Origin: Bryobacteraceae bacterium
GTDB taxonomy: Bacteria; Acidobacteriota; Terriglobia; Bryobacterales; Bryobacteraceae
DNA length: 64,000 nt
Reading direction: 5' to 3'
Assembly: GCA_041394945.1 (NCBI GenBank)
Contig: JAWKHH010000003.1
Span: 744,001-808,000 of the forward strand
Shown: piece by piece, positions 1 through 8,766 of the stretch
Numbering within the stretch: the first letter of the stretch is position 1
How the letters are laid out: every line of letters begins with the position of its first letter
The notes under the pieces: generated by a model
Databases searched by the model: none
Told to the model about the DNA's origin: nothing
Seen by the model: the letters and a program-made list of their open reading frames with translations, nothing else
Position numbers and translations under genes: made by a program

Positions 1-709
1 CGCCTCCACCGACAAATCCGGCAAATTCCAAAAGGCGGACGGCGGCACTCTGTTCCTCGACGAAGTAGCCGACATGAGCCTCAAGACCCAGGCGAAGGTA
101 CTGCGCGCGCTCGAGGATCACCGCTTTGAGCCCATCGGAAGCCACGAAACCATCCAGGTGGACGTGCGCGTGATCGCCGCCACCAACAAGAACCTCACCA
201 TCGAAATCGAACGCGGCAACTTCCGCGAGGATCTCTTCTACCGCCTCAACGTGATCCCGTTCTACGTGCCGCCCCTCCGCGACCGCGTGGAGGATATCAC
301 GCTCCTCGCCGGCCACTTCCTCGACTATTTCTCCCGCGTCTACACGCGGCGTCCGAAGGAGCTAACCGCCGAAGCCTACCGCGTGCTCCGCGAATACCCC
401 TGGCCGGGCAACGTACGCGAGCTCAAAAACCTCATGGAGCGCATCGTGATCATGAATCCACAGGTGCGGATCGACGCCCGCCACATTCCGCTCGAAGCGC
501 CCAAACGAACCGCCAATGCCGATATCGGCGGCGACTTCACCACCCTTCACGAATTCCGCGAAGCCGCCGAACGCGACTACATCCTCCGCAAGCTCGAAGA
601 GGCGCGCGGCAACGTCACCCGGGCGGCGGAACTCCTCGGCCTCGAGCGCAGCCACCTCTACCGAAAAATGAAATCGCTCGGAATCGCATCCAAGGAACAG
701 CAATCGTGA
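1..709 (+). CDS. Sigma-54-dependent transcriptional regulator, C-terminal part (5' end outside window)
   Basis: The reading frame is open from base 2. It encodes the second half of an NtrC-type activator, which uses ATP hydrolysis to remodel sigma-54 RNA polymerase at enhancer-dependent promoters. Visible are the Walker B region (GGTLFLDEVADMS), the downstream AAA+ segments with the arginine-finger region (FREDLFYRLNVIPFYVPPLR), the WPGNVRELKN motif, and a Fis-type helix-turn-helix at the C terminus (GNVTRAAELLGLERSHLYRK). The GAFTGA loop and any receiver or sensor domain would lie upstream, so the input signal is unknown. The linker before the HTH is short, as in response-regulator members. 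The family is clear; its target genes cannot be inferred from the window. Confidence 0.93.
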   Translation, partial: ASTDKSGKFQKADGGTLFLDEVADMSLKTQAKVLRALEDHRFEPIGSHETIQVDVRVIAATNKNLTIEIERGNFREDLFYRLNVIPFYVPPLRDRVEDITLLAGHFLDYFSRVYTRRPKELTAEAYRVLREYPWPGNVRELKNLMERIVIMNPQVRIDARHIPLEAPKRTANADIGGDFTTLHEFREAAERDYILRKLEEARGNVTRAAELLGLERSHLYRKMKSLGIASKEQQS

Positions 710-744
710 CTTCCCGGCCCGCTACCGTCGACGCCAGCGCCGGC

Positions 745-771
745 CGCCCTGCGGCAGGGCGCCGTCTTGTT
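745..771 (+). terminator. Possible intrinsic terminator after the NtrC-type gene
   Basis: A 6-bp GC stem (CGCCCT at 745-750, AGGGCG at 756-761) with a 5-base loop is followed by a weakly T-rich stretch (tcttgtt). It sits 36 bases past the regulator stop codon. The T tract is poor, so this is tentative. Confidence 0.35.
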
Positions 772-854
772 CGATGATGGGAATTGTAATCAGAGCGGCA
801 GCCGTCGCGCCAGCCGCCCAATCCCATCGCTACTCAATATCCGGTAGGAGGACA

Positions 855-2528
855 ATGAATCACTTCAAAATCGCACTGGCTTCGGCCGGTCTGCTTCTCG
901 CCCACGCCGCATCCGCGCCCATGCTCGCGGCGCCCAGCATCGGCCGTATCGTAAACAACGCGAGCTACACGCCCGACGGGCTGCCTGGCTCAGGCATCGG
1001 CCTCGGTTCCATTTTCGCCGTCTTCGGCTCCGAACTGGGGCCGGGGCAGCTCACGCAATCGGACTACCCGCTGCCCACCACCCTCGCCGGCACCTCGCTT
1101 CGCATCAGCGTTGGCGGCGCCGAGGTGAGCGCGTTCATCATCTACACTTCCGCCACCCAGGTCGCGGCGATCCTTCCTTCGAACGCCTCGCCCGGCCGCG
1201 CCTTGGCGCGCCTCACCTACAACGGCCAGACCAGCGAGCCCTTCGCCTTTGAGATCGTCCGCAACGGCCCCGGCCTGTTCACCCTCAACAGCGCCGGAAG
1301 CGGCCCCGCCGTCCTTACCGACGCCAACTTCTCGGTCATCACCTTGACCAACCCCGCACGCCCCGGTCAAACCGTCATCGCCTGGGCCACCGGCATCAGT
1401 CCGGCGAACGGACCCGACAACGAGCGGCCCGCCGTGTTCGATCCGCCGATCACCGTCGAAGTGTTCGTCGGCGGGCAACTCGCCAATGTGCGCTTCCGCG
1501 GCCGCGCGCCGTGCTGCGCCGGGCTGGACCAGATCGTGTTCGATATCCCCGCCAATGTCTCCGGTTGCAGCGTCTCCCTCGCCGTCCGCGCTGGCGGCAA
1601 TACGAGCAACTTCTCGAGCATCGCCGTTGCCCCGCAGGGTCAGACCACCTGCTCGGACCCGAACGGCTTCAGCAGTTCGGATCTGAACAACGTTCCCGCC
1701 GGCGGTTTCCGGATGGGTGTGATCACCCTCCAGCGCTCCACGGCAAAGATCACCGCGCCGGTCGTGGGAACCGTCGAGAGCCAGACCGACATCGGCGCCG
1801 CCACCTTCACCCGCTTCGAGCCCGGATTCCTCGTCCGCTCCCGCGGCCTCGGCGACGCATCGTTCGGAAGCTGCGCCGTGTATTCCTTCCAGGGAGAAGC
1901 CTCCACCGCCGATCCGGTGCCCATCACGTTCCTCGACGCCGGAGCGCAGCTCACCATCACCGGCCCCGGCGGCTCCCGCACCATGACCCGCCAGCAGGAG
2001 GTATACTCCGGCCAGCTTGGCATGGGCATCACCGGCCTCCCCGGCGGGATTCCCGGAGGCGGCGCCGGACAGCCGTTGTTCCTGAACGCCGGCGACTACT
2101 CGGTGGCCGGCGCCGGCGGCCGCGATGTCGGCGCCTTCACCGCCCGGATCCGCATTCCGCAACGCTTCAACTGGACCAACCAGGATGCCACCACGCGAGT
2201 CCAGCGGTCCCAGGATCTTACGCTCACCTGGGAAGGCGGCGACCCGCCGAATGAATACGTGACGGTGTCCGGCTCGTCGTCGCGCTCCAACCCGCGCGGG
2301 GGCGTCACGTTTTACTGCACCGGTCCGGCTTCGGCCGGGCGGCTGGTAGTGCCCTCCGTGGTGCTGTCCGCTCTGCCGCCGAGCGAGAACATCCAGGGCA
2401 CGCCCACCGGCACCCTGCTGATCTACAACGCACCGACGTCGTTGAACGGCCGCTTCAGCGCGCCCGGCATCGACCTCGGCGTGATCACCTATGGCACGTC
2501 GTTCGTCAAGAACCTGCCCTACGAATAG
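855..2528 (+). CDS. Exported protein with N-terminal TIGR03437 (Solibacter) domain
   Basis: The ATG at 855 is preceded by a strong Shine-Dalgarno sequence (taggagg, 845-851), so it is preferred over the in-frame ATG at 774; the product is 557 residues. A signal peptide covers about residues 1-25. The mature N terminus matches the domain expanded in Solibacter-type acidobacteria: it opens with IVNNASYTPDGLPGSGI, then an FGSELGPG-like segment, and ends near residue 250. The remaining 300 residues are Gly/Ser/Thr-rich, beta-like and unrecognised. Two Cys pairs (near residues 218 and 262) could form disulfides. The domain usually forms the C terminus of beta-propeller proteins, so its N-terminal position here is less usual. 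Probably a cell-surface or secreted protein; no enzymatic motif is seen. Confidence 0.85.
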   Translation: MNHFKIALASAGLLLAHAASAPMLAAPSIGRIVNNASYTPDGLPGSGIGLGSIFAVFGSELGPGQLTQSDYPLPTTLAGTSLRISVGGAEVSAFIIYTSATQVAAILPSNASPGRALARLTYNGQTSEPFAFEIVRNGPGLFTLNSAGSGPAVLTDANFSVITLTNPARPGQTVIAWATGISPANGPDNERPAVFDPPITVEVFVGGQLANVRFRGRAPCCAGLDQIVFDIPANVSGCSVSLAVRAGGNTSNFSSIAVAPQGQTTCSDPNGFSSSDLNNVPAGGFRMGVITLQRSTAKITAPVVGTVESQTDIGAATFTRFEPGFLVRSRGLGDASFGSCAVYSFQGEASTADPVPITFLDAGAQLTITGPGGSRTMTRQQEVYSGQLGMGITGLPGGIPGGGAGQPLFLNAGDYSVAGAGGRDVGAFTARIRIPQRFNWTNQDATTRVQRSQDLTLTWEGGDPPNEYVTVSGSSSRSNPRGGVTFYCTGPASAGRLVVPSVVLSALPPSENIQGTPTGTLLIYNAPTSLNGRFSAPGIDLGVITYGTSFVKNLPYE

Positions 2529-2541
2529 CCGCACGATTCCC

Positions 2542-2566
2542 GGGGACCGGCCGTGAGCCGGTCCCC
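2542..2566. terminator. Perfect 10-bp hairpin between two exported-protein genes
   Basis: GGGGACCGGC (2542-2551) and its exact complement GCCGGTCCCC (2557-2566) flank a 5-base loop, 13 bases after one stop codon and 21 before the next start. There is no T tract on the + strand. It may attenuate transcription or stabilise the 3' end of the upstream message. Confidence 0.45.
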
Positions 2567-2587
2567 AGCCGCATCCCAGGAGTTTTC

Positions 2588-3163
2588 ATGAAGGTTGTTC
2601 CCATCGCCGCGCTGGCCCTCTCGGTTGCCTGCGGCGCCGCGCAGACCCCAGGCTCGATCAGCCCGGCCAAACGTGCGCTGATCAAGAAGGTGCTCAATCT
2701 CACCAACACCTCGCAGGCCGTGCGCGCCAGCCTCAATATGTCCATCATGCAGGCCGCCGCAACGGCCCCCCAAGCGGTGGTCCGGTCCATGCCGGAGTTG
2801 CAGAAGGTCACGCCGGAACAACGCAAGCAGATCCAGCAGAACTTCGAGGCGGCGGTGAAACGGATCTCAACGCGCGCCCAGGCCGAATTGCCGAAAGTAT
2901 TCGATCTGGATAAGGCCGTGGACGAGATTTTCGTTCCCGTGTACGACCGGCAGTTCACCGACGCGGATCTCAAATCGCTGGTTGCATTTTACGAATCGCC
3001 CGCCGGCCGGAAGCTCGTCACCGCGCAGCCCATCATCCAAAACGATGCCATGAAGAGCGCCAACGAGATGTTCGGCCCTCGCGTGGGCGCGATGATCAAT
3101 CCGATTCTGACTGAGGAACGCAAGAAGATCGCCGAAGACGTCAGGAAACTTCTGGCGAAATGA
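2588..3163 (+). CDS. DUF2059 domain-containing exported protein
   Basis: The product has 191 residues with a short signal peptide (about residues 1-20, ending ACGAAQ) and a mostly helical body. The C-terminal stretch FVPVYDRQFTDADLKSLVAF followed by YESPAGRKLV is the hallmark of DUF2059, a family of small periplasmic proteins without a defined biochemical role. The start lies 59 bases after the TIGR03437 gene, behind a cccaggag ribosome site, with a strong hairpin in the gap. The two genes may be partly co-transcribed. No catalytic residues are evident. The gene converges on the tRNA downstream. Confidence 0.85.
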   Translation: MKVVPIAALALSVACGAAQTPGSISPAKRALIKKVLNLTNTSQAVRASLNMSIMQAAATAPQAVVRSMPELQKVTPEQRKQIQQNFEAAVKRISTRAQAELPKVFDLDKAVDEIFVPVYDRQFTDADLKSLVAFYESPAGRKLVTAQPIIQNDAMKSANEMFGPRVGAMINPILTEERKKIAEDVRKLLAK

Positions 3164-3164
3164 T

Positions 3165-3241
3165 TGGTGCCGGCGGTAGGACTCGAACCTACGACCTGCG
3201 GATTATGAGACCGCCGCTCTAACCACCTGAGCTACACCGGC
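3165..3241 (-). tRNA. tRNA with CAT anticodon (tRNA-Met, elongator-like)
   Basis: Read on the minus strand this gives a complete cloverleaf: 7-bp acceptor stem (GCCGGTG/CGCCGGC, one G-T pair), D arm GCTC...GAGC, anticodon loop CTCATAA, variable loop AGGTC, and T arm GTAGG-TTCGAGT-CCTAC. The discriminator A is followed by an encoded CCA (3165-3167). Anticodon CAT with the GGTTAGAGC D arm fits elongator tRNA-Met. The lysidine-modified tRNA-Ile2 has the same anticodon and cannot be excluded by eye. The initiator is unlikely because the acceptor 1-72 pair is a normal G-C and the GGG/CCC anticodon-stem pairs are absent. Confidence 0.95.
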
Positions 3242-3358
3242 TTTTTTGCGCGAACGCCTCCCGGAGGTTCCGCCACCCCGGATTCTTCTAATGTACCAGA
3301 GACGGCGCCGCACGGTCACCGTCTCGCCCCGCCATGCGCTAATCTGAAGGGCGTTCTC

Positions 3359-5854
3359 GTGCGAAAACCTGAAGTTATGAGCCCCGCGGGGCACTGGCCG
3401 CAACTGCGCGCTGCCGTAGAAGCCGGCGCCGACGCCGTCTATTTCGGCCTGCACCACTTCAGCGCCCGCGCCAAGGTGGGCTTCGCCCTCCCCGAACTTC
3501 CCGAGGCCCTCGCCGCCCTGCACGAACGCGGCGTCCGCGGCTACGTCACTTTCAATACGCTCGTCTTCGAGCACGAACTTGACGAGGCCGCGCGCACGAT
3601 CGCCGCCGTCGCCGAAGCCGGCGCCGATGCCCTCATCGTCCAGGACGCCGCCGTTTTGCGCCTCGCCCGATCCATCGCGCCCTCGCTCGAACTCCACGCC
3701 AGCACGCAGATGAGCATCACCGATTCGGCCGGCGTCCGCTTCGCCCGGTCGCTCGGTGTCGAACGCGTCACGCTCGCACGCGAGTTGAGCCTCGCCGAGG
3801 TCCGCCGGATCATCGACGAAACCGGCTGTGATATCGAGATCTTCGTTCACGGCGCCCTCTGCGTCGCCTACTCCGGGCAATGCTTTTCCTCGGAGGCCTG
3901 GGGCGGCCGGAGCGCCAATCGCGGGCAGTGCGCGCAGGCCTGCCGGCTCCCCTACGAACTGACTGTCGACGGACGTGTCCATCCGCTCGGCGATGCCCGC
4001 TACCTCCTCTCGCCCGGCGACCTCTATGCGCTCGAACAGGTCCCGGAGATCGTGGCCGCTGGAGTCGCCGCGCTGAAGATCGAAGGCCGTTACAAAGACG
4101 CCGGGTACGTCGCCATCGCCACCGACGCCTATCGCCGCGCCGTGGACCGCGCCGCGGCCGCCACGCCTCCCGATCCGGACGAGCAAACGCAGGACCGCCG
4201 CCGCCTCGAACAGATCTACTCCCGCGGACTGGGCGCGCACTTCCTCGCCGGCACGGATCACCAGCGCGTGGTCGTCGGGCGCGCGCCGAGGCATCGCGGC
4301 GTGCTGCTCGGGCGCGTGACGCGCGTCGCCGAATCCGCGGTGTGGGTGGCCGTCGACGGCGCAAGGCCCGCACCCGGCGACGGTGTCGTGTTCGACAGCG
4401 CCTCCTGGCGGAGTCCGGAGGAGGTCGAAGAGGGCGGCCGGGTCTTCGAGGTCCTACCCGCGCTCGACGAAACGCTCGAGCTCCGCTTCGCCAACGGCGC
4501 GATCGACTTCACCCGCATCCGCCCGGCCGATCGCCTGTGGCGCACGCACGACCCCGCCGTGGAACGCGCCGCGCGGCGATTCCTCGATCCCCCGGCGCCG
4601 GTTGCGAAGATTCCCGTTGACGTGCACGCGGAGGCCCGCGCCGGCGAACCCCTCCGCTCGGTCTGGAGACTGGCCGGCAGCCGTCCACTGGAAATCATCG
4701 TGGAAAGCGACGCTCCGGTACAGCCGGCCGCCAATCGCGCGCTCAACGATGCATCGCTCCGCGAACAGTTTGAGCGTCTCGGGGCAACGCCGTTCACGCT
4801 GCGGTCGGTGCGGCTCGAGACCGCCGGACCCGTGTTCGTGGCCGCGTCCGCGCTGAACCGCATCCGCCGCGAGGCCGCCGGGAAACTCCAAACCGCGCTC
4901 CGGCGGCCCCCGTCAATCTCGGTTCGTCCGGCGGATGTGGAGCCCGAAACCCCTCTGGAAGACGCGGCGCCGGGCGAGCCTCGCATCCACCTGCTCGTCC
5001 GCAACGGAGCGCAGTTGGACGCTGCGCTCGATCCGGCGATGGCCGCCATCCCGGCCTCGATCACGCTCGACTACCTCGATCTCTACGGCCTACGCCCCTC
5101 GGTGGAACGCGTGAAGGCGGCCGGCCTCCCGGTGCGAGTGGCGACGCCTCGCGTGCTGAAGCCCGGCGAATCGCGGATCGTCGACTTTCTGTTGAGCCTC
5201 GATTGCCCGATGCTCGTGCGCGCGGCCGGAATGCTCGAACGCCTGCGCGAGTCCCCGCACGCCCTCACCGGCGATTTCAGCCTCAACGCGGCAAACACCC
5301 GCTCGGCGAGAATCTACCTCACCCGCGGCCTCGCGCGACTCACGCCCACCCACGACCTCAACGCCGCGCAGGTGGCCGCGCTCGCCCGCGGCATCGGCGG
5401 CTCGCGCATCGAGGCCGTGGTCTATCAGCACCTCCCCGTCTTCCACACCGAGCACTGCGTCTTCTGCCGATTCCTGTCTAGCGGGACGAGCTATCGCGAT
5501 TGCGGCCGGCCCTGCGAAAAGCACACCGTCGCCCTCGCCGATCGCGACGGCAGGGCCCATCCGGTTGTCGCCGACGTCGGATGCCGCAACACGGTCTTCG
5601 GCGCAGAGGCGCAGCACGCCGCGCGGCATCTCGATGCGTGGCTCGGCGTCGGCATTCGCGATTTCCGGTTGGAATTCGTGCACGAAACCGAGGAGCAATT
5701 GAGGGCAGTGGCGCTCCGGTTCGCAAGGACGCTGCGGGGCGAGATTACCGCCGCGGCGCTCGGGGCGGAATGGGCTCGCGTTGCGCCCGGCGGCGTCACC
5801 GAAGGCAGCCTGTTCGTTCCAAAAGACTACCTCACACTTCCCGTGTTGCAATAG
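3359..5854 (+). CDS. U32 peptidase-family protein with DUF3656 region (RlhA-like)
   Basis: The product has 831 residues from a GTG start that puts the family's opening (KPEVMSPAGHWPQLRAAVEA) at residue 3. The U32 signature follows around residues 160-200: EIFVHGALCVAYSGQC then a second Cys cluster (NRGQCAQAC). A further Cys-rich segment near residues 695-720 (HCVFCRF, DCGRPCEKH) matches the conserved C-terminal Cys of these proteins. Despite the name, characterised bacterial members (RlhA, TrhP) hydroxylate RNA bases and depend on an Fe-S cluster. The length and middle DUF3656-like region resemble RlhA, which makes 5-hydroxycytidine in 23S rRNA, although this protein is longer than the roughly 650-residue E. 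coli form. Substrate is therefore inferred. It is followed after 7 bases by a cupin gene. Confidence 0.88.
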   Translation: MRKPEVMSPAGHWPQLRAAVEAGADAVYFGLHHFSARAKVGFALPELPEALAALHERGVRGYVTFNTLVFEHELDEAARTIAAVAEAGADALIVQDAAVLRLARSIAPSLELHASTQMSITDSAGVRFARSLGVERVTLARELSLAEVRRIIDETGCDIEIFVHGALCVAYSGQCFSSEAWGGRSANRGQCAQACRLPYELTVDGRVHPLGDARYLLSPGDLYALEQVPEIVAAGVAALKIEGRYKDAGYVAIATDAYRRAVDRAAAATPPDPDEQTQDRRRLEQIYSRGLGAHFLAGTDHQRVVVGRAPRHRGVLLGRVTRVAESAVWVAVDGARPAPGDGVVFDSASWRSPEEVEEGGRVFEVLPALDETLELRFANGAIDFTRIRPADRLWRTHDPAVERAARRFLDPPAPVAKIPVDVHAEARAGEPLRSVWRLAGSRPLEIIVESDAPVQPAANRALNDASLREQFERLGATPFTLRSVRLETAGPVFVAASALNRIRREAAGKLQTALRRPPSISVRPADVEPETPLEDAAPGEPRIHLLVRNGAQLDAALDPAMAAIPASITLDYLDLYGLRPSVERVKAAGLPVRVATPRVLKPGESRIVDFLLSLDCPMLVRAAGMLERLRESPHALTGDFSLNAANTRSARIYLTRGLARLTPTHDLNAAQVAALARGIGGSRIEAVVYQHLPVFHTEHCVFCRFLSSGTSYRDCGRPCEKHTVALADRDGRAHPVVADVGCRNTVFGAEAQHAARHLDAWLGVGIRDFRLEFVHETEEQLRAVALRFARTLRGEITAAALGAEWARVAPGGVTEGSLFVPKDYLTLPVLQ

Positions 5855-5861
5855 GAGAACC

Positions 5862-6287
5862 ATGAAAACCACCCGCCGAGACCTCACCGCCTTGCTCCCC
5901 CTTCTGGCCGCCGCCGCGCCCGCCGCCGCCGCCGGCTCCCCGCTGCAATCACGCACCTGGCGTCACGACGACCTCACCGCGCGCGGCAACGACGACAAGC
6001 GCTCCCGCGACGTCTTCGATGGCCTTTCGCACAAGAACTACCCGATGGACATGCACGAGACCGAACTTGCTCCCGGCATGGCCCCACATCCGCCGCACAG
6101 CCACCCGCATCACGAACTGCTCATCCTGCGCCAAGGCGAACTCGAAGTGACCATTGAGGGCAAAGTGTCCCGCATCGGCCCGGGCGGAGTCGTCTACGTG
6201 GCCTCGAACGAGAATCACGGCTGGAAGAACGTGAGCCAGACGCGGGCCGCCTACTATGTGATCGCTCTCGGGCGGGACCGTGGCTAA
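5862..6287 (+). CDS. Exported cupin-domain protein
   Basis: The product has 141 residues, starting at the ATG preceded by taggag, which overlaps the stop codon of the upstream U32 gene. The leader (residues 1-24) has a Tat-like TRRDL followed by an Ala-rich stretch. The body is one cupin barrel: motif 1 is HPPHSHPHHELLIL plus a downstream Glu, giving the His-rich metal site, and motif 2 is around VVYVASNENHGWKN. Small cupins of this type bind a metal and act as isomerases, dioxygenases or sensors, and nothing here decides which. The end overlaps the next gene by 8 bases, so the U32, cupin and hydrolase genes form one transcription unit. Confidence 0.85.
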   Translation: MKTTRRDLTALLPLLAAAAPAAAAGSPLQSRTWRHDDLTARGNDDKRSRDVFDGLSHKNYPMDMHETELAPGMAPHPPHSHPHHELLILRQGELEVTIEGKVSRIGPGGVVYVASNENHGWKNVSQTRAAYYVIALGRDRG

Positions 6288-7920
6288 CCGGCGAATGCCC
6301 AGGCTCCCGACCGCTCTCCTGCTGCTGGCGGCCGCCTCCTCCGCCGCCGAACAACGGCACGAAATGATCCCCATGCGCGACGGCGCGCGCCTCTCCACCT
6401 ATCTCTACATCCCCGCCGGCCCCGGACCATGGCCCGTGCTCTACGAACAGCGCTACGCCGACCTCGAAGGGAAGGCCGCGCGCGAACGCTACGCTCAGCT
6501 CGCCGGCGCGGGCTACGTCGTCGCCGCGCAGAACTTCCGCGGCGCGCATCGCAGCGAAGGAGTCTATCAGGGCTATCGCGCGCTCGGATGGGGCAAGACG
6601 CAGGACGGCTACGACACCGTGGAGTGGCTCGCGAAGCAGCCTTGGTCCACCGGGAAGATCGGCACGTTTGGCGGCTCCCAGGCCGGCTACGCCCAGAACT
6701 TCCTCGCCGTCACGCGGCCGCCGCATCTCGTGGCGCAATACATCACTGACGGTGGATTGAGCCTGTTCCACCTCGGCTACCGGCGCGGCGGCGCCACCCG
6801 TTTTGAGCGGTTCAAGTCGAGCATGATGCTCGATGCCCGCGATCCCGCCGAGGGCCGCCGGCACCTCGAAGATCAAGTGGCCCACCCGGAGTATGACAGC
6901 TACTGGGCCGCCGAAGACTGCTATCCCCATTTCGCGAAGATGAACGTGCCGGCCTTCATGGTCGCCAGTTGGTTCGATTTCATGAGCCGCGGCTCCATCG
7001 ACAGCTACATCGGCCGCCAGCACCGCGGCGGCCCCGGCGCCCGCGGACGGCAGTGGATGCGCATCGGCCCGTGGCTCCACGGCGGGCGAAAAACCAGCGC
7101 CAAGGTAGCCGAACTCGACTTCCCCGAAAACGCCGCCTGGAACATGGACGCCCACATGATCCGCTGGTTCGACCATTTCCTCAAGGGCCGCGACAACGGC
7201 GTCGATCGCGATCCGCGCATTCGCTACTACACCACCGGCGCGGTCAACGAACCAGGCGCCCCCGGCAACGAATGGCGCGATGCTTCGGACTGGCCGGTTC
7301 CCGCCCGGTCCACCGCTTACTTCCTGCTTCCGTCCGGAGGGCTCGCCACCGCCGCCCCCGCCTCCGGCCGCACCGAGTTTCTCTCCGACCCCACGCATCC
7401 CGCGCCCGTCCACGGCCGCGCCGAACCCACCGCCCGCGACGCACGCCAGTTCGAAGCCCATCCCGACGTCCGTTCCTTCACCACCGAACCCCTGGCCGCC
7501 CCCACCGAGTGGACCGGCGACGTCCGCGCCGAGATCGACCTGTCCTCTTCCGCTCCCGACACGGACCTGTTCGTGCGAGTCACCGACGTTTATCCGGACG
7601 GGCGCTCGATCGTCCTCGTCGACAGCGTCCAGCGCGCCAAGTACCGCGCCGGCTTCGAGAAGCCCGCGCTCATGCGCCCCGGCCGCGTCTACCGGCTCGC
7701 CTGGAACGTCGGCTGGATGAGCCACGTCTTCGCTCCCGGACACCGGATCCGCGTCACCGTAAGCGGCAACGAGGCCGATTATTTCGAGGCGAACCCGAAC
7801 ACCGGCGACACTCCCACGTACGATCGTCCCTCCCGCTACCTGGTGGCGAAAAACGCGCTTCATCACGGCGCCGGCCGCTCCCGCATCGTCGCGCCGGTTG
7901 TAAAAAAGCCGGCGCCCTGA
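6280..7920 (+). CDS. CocE/NonD-family alpha/beta hydrolase (X-Pro dipeptidyl-peptidase-like), exported
   Basis: The product has 546 residues from a GTG at 6280 that overlaps the cupin gene; an ATG at 6295 is an alternative. A signal peptide covers about residues 1-23. The N-terminal alpha/beta hydrolase carries the nucleophile elbow GGSQAGY (around residue 130), preceded by the family's NFRGAHRSEG and WLAKQPWSTGKIGTFG segments. The candidate catalytic His is in GPWLHGG. The C-terminal third is the beta jelly roll (PepX_C) with SHVFAPGHRIRVTVS and DRPSRYLVAKNALHHGA. Family members cleave acyl esters, cocaine, glutaryl-cephalosporins or X-Pro peptides. The natural substrate here is unknown, and the leader indicates a periplasmic or secreted enzyme. 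Confidence 0.9.
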   Translation: MANRRMPRLPTALLLLAAASSAAEQRHEMIPMRDGARLSTYLYIPAGPGPWPVLYEQRYADLEGKAARERYAQLAGAGYVVAAQNFRGAHRSEGVYQGYRALGWGKTQDGYDTVEWLAKQPWSTGKIGTFGGSQAGYAQNFLAVTRPPHLVAQYITDGGLSLFHLGYRRGGATRFERFKSSMMLDARDPAEGRRHLEDQVAHPEYDSYWAAEDCYPHFAKMNVPAFMVASWFDFMSRGSIDSYIGRQHRGGPGARGRQWMRIGPWLHGGRKTSAKVAELDFPENAAWNMDAHMIRWFDHFLKGRDNGVDRDPRIRYYTTGAVNEPGAPGNEWRDASDWPVPARSTAYFLLPSGGLATAAPASGRTEFLSDPTHPAPVHGRAEPTARDARQFEAHPDVRSFTTEPLAAPTEWTGDVRAEIDLSSSAPDTDLFVRVTDVYPDGRSIVLVDSVQRAKYRAGFEKPALMRPGRVYRLAWNVGWMSHVFAPGHRIRVTVSGNEADYFEANPNTGDTPTYDRPSRYLVAKNALHHGAGRSRIVAPVVKKPAP

Positions 7921-7962
7921 GCGTCCAAGGCCCGATTCCGCGCGTATCGTTGGTGGAGCCCG

Positions 7963-8667
7963 ATGAAGCCTCTATCCAACAGCGCTCTCCGTGGCCTGGC
8001 AGCGTCGATCCTGCTCGCAGCCGGGTCGGCATGGCTGGTTGGCGCCCGGGCGACAGCGTCAAGCCCTCGCCACAACCCCGAGGCCGCTGCCCAGCAGCAG
8101 CCTTGCGCGGACCGCGCGGCCAGGATGCAGCGCGTCCAGGCACTGGCGCTCGACGCCCGAAAACTGCGCGCCTTCATCCGCCGCCACCGGAATACGACCC
8201 GCGATTCGCTGATCGCCGGCAGGTCGCTCCACGCCGGCGCGCCCGTCAAAGGCGCCGCCATGATCGCCGCCCTCCACCGCACCCCGCAAGGCGAGGCCTT
8301 GCTCCAGGAGGCGAAGGATATCCTCTACGCGCTATTGTTCGGCGACGCCGCAACGAACACACGCTTCCGGCGGGTGCAGCGCGAACTGCTGACACTCACC
8401 GTGCCGAGAGCCAAGGCGTCGCCCCTCCGGTTCATGCAGGCTGCCACCGAGCTTTCCGGCGCCGGAACCTGGCAGGACCCCGAGGGAGTCTCCGGCGACG
8501 AGCGGGCCGATAACGTGATCGTCGAAGTGGAGTACGGCGAGGTCCGCGAGGAGTGGATCGGCGACGGCATCGTCACCGCGCTACGGTTGATCAACAACCT
8601 CGAAGTGAACGAGCAGTTGCTCTACGCGCGAATGATCGACGTGGAGCAGACCACTCTCGTCCGGTAG
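7963..8667 (+). CDS. Exported hypothetical protein
   Basis: I do not recognise a family. The product has 234 residues with an N-terminal hydrophobic leader (about residues 10-30, ending near GARATA) and a helical, Arg/Ala-rich middle (residues 50-130). The C-terminal half ends with an acidic stretch (NVIVEVEYGEVREEWIGDG). Base composition and codon use match the neighbours, and the frame runs unbroken to the TAG at 8665, so it is probably a true gene. It lies 42 bases after the hydrolase gene and may be the last gene of that unit. The downstream 99 bases to the convergent DUF362 gene hold nothing I recognise. Confidence 0.7.
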   Translation: MKPLSNSALRGLAASILLAAGSAWLVGARATASSPRHNPEAAAQQQPCADRAARMQRVQALALDARKLRAFIRRHRNTTRDSLIAGRSLHAGAPVKGAAMIAALHRTPQGEALLQEAKDILYALLFGDAATNTRFRRVQRELLTLTVPRAKASPLRFMQAATELSGAGTWQDPEGVSGDERADNVIVEVEYGEVREEWIGDGIVTALRLINNLEVNEQLLYARMIDVEQTTLVR

Positions 8668-8766
8668 CCGGCGCGCCGCCGCAGGGCAGATTGGCGCGGG
8701 TGACCTCGCGCAGTTGGGCGATTCGCCCACCGAAAACCTGTCCGCCGCGATCCCGCAAACCCCGGG

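Noticed and set aside
774..854. Earlier ATG for the TIGR03437 protein
   Set aside because: The ATG at 855 has a strong ribosome site and begins a proper signal peptide; the upstream 27 codons have neither.
990..2534. A 514-codon minus-strand frame opposite the TIGR03437 gene
   Set aside because: Antisense composition, no family features, and no ribosome site.
3242..3358. Palindrome CCTCCCGGAGG upstream of the tRNA
   Set aside because: Eleven bases in GC-rich DNA is not significant, and position gives no clear role.
6121..7866. A 581-codon minus-strand frame opposite the CocE-type gene
   Set aside because: Shadow of a clear hydrolase with intact motifs; low-complexity composition.
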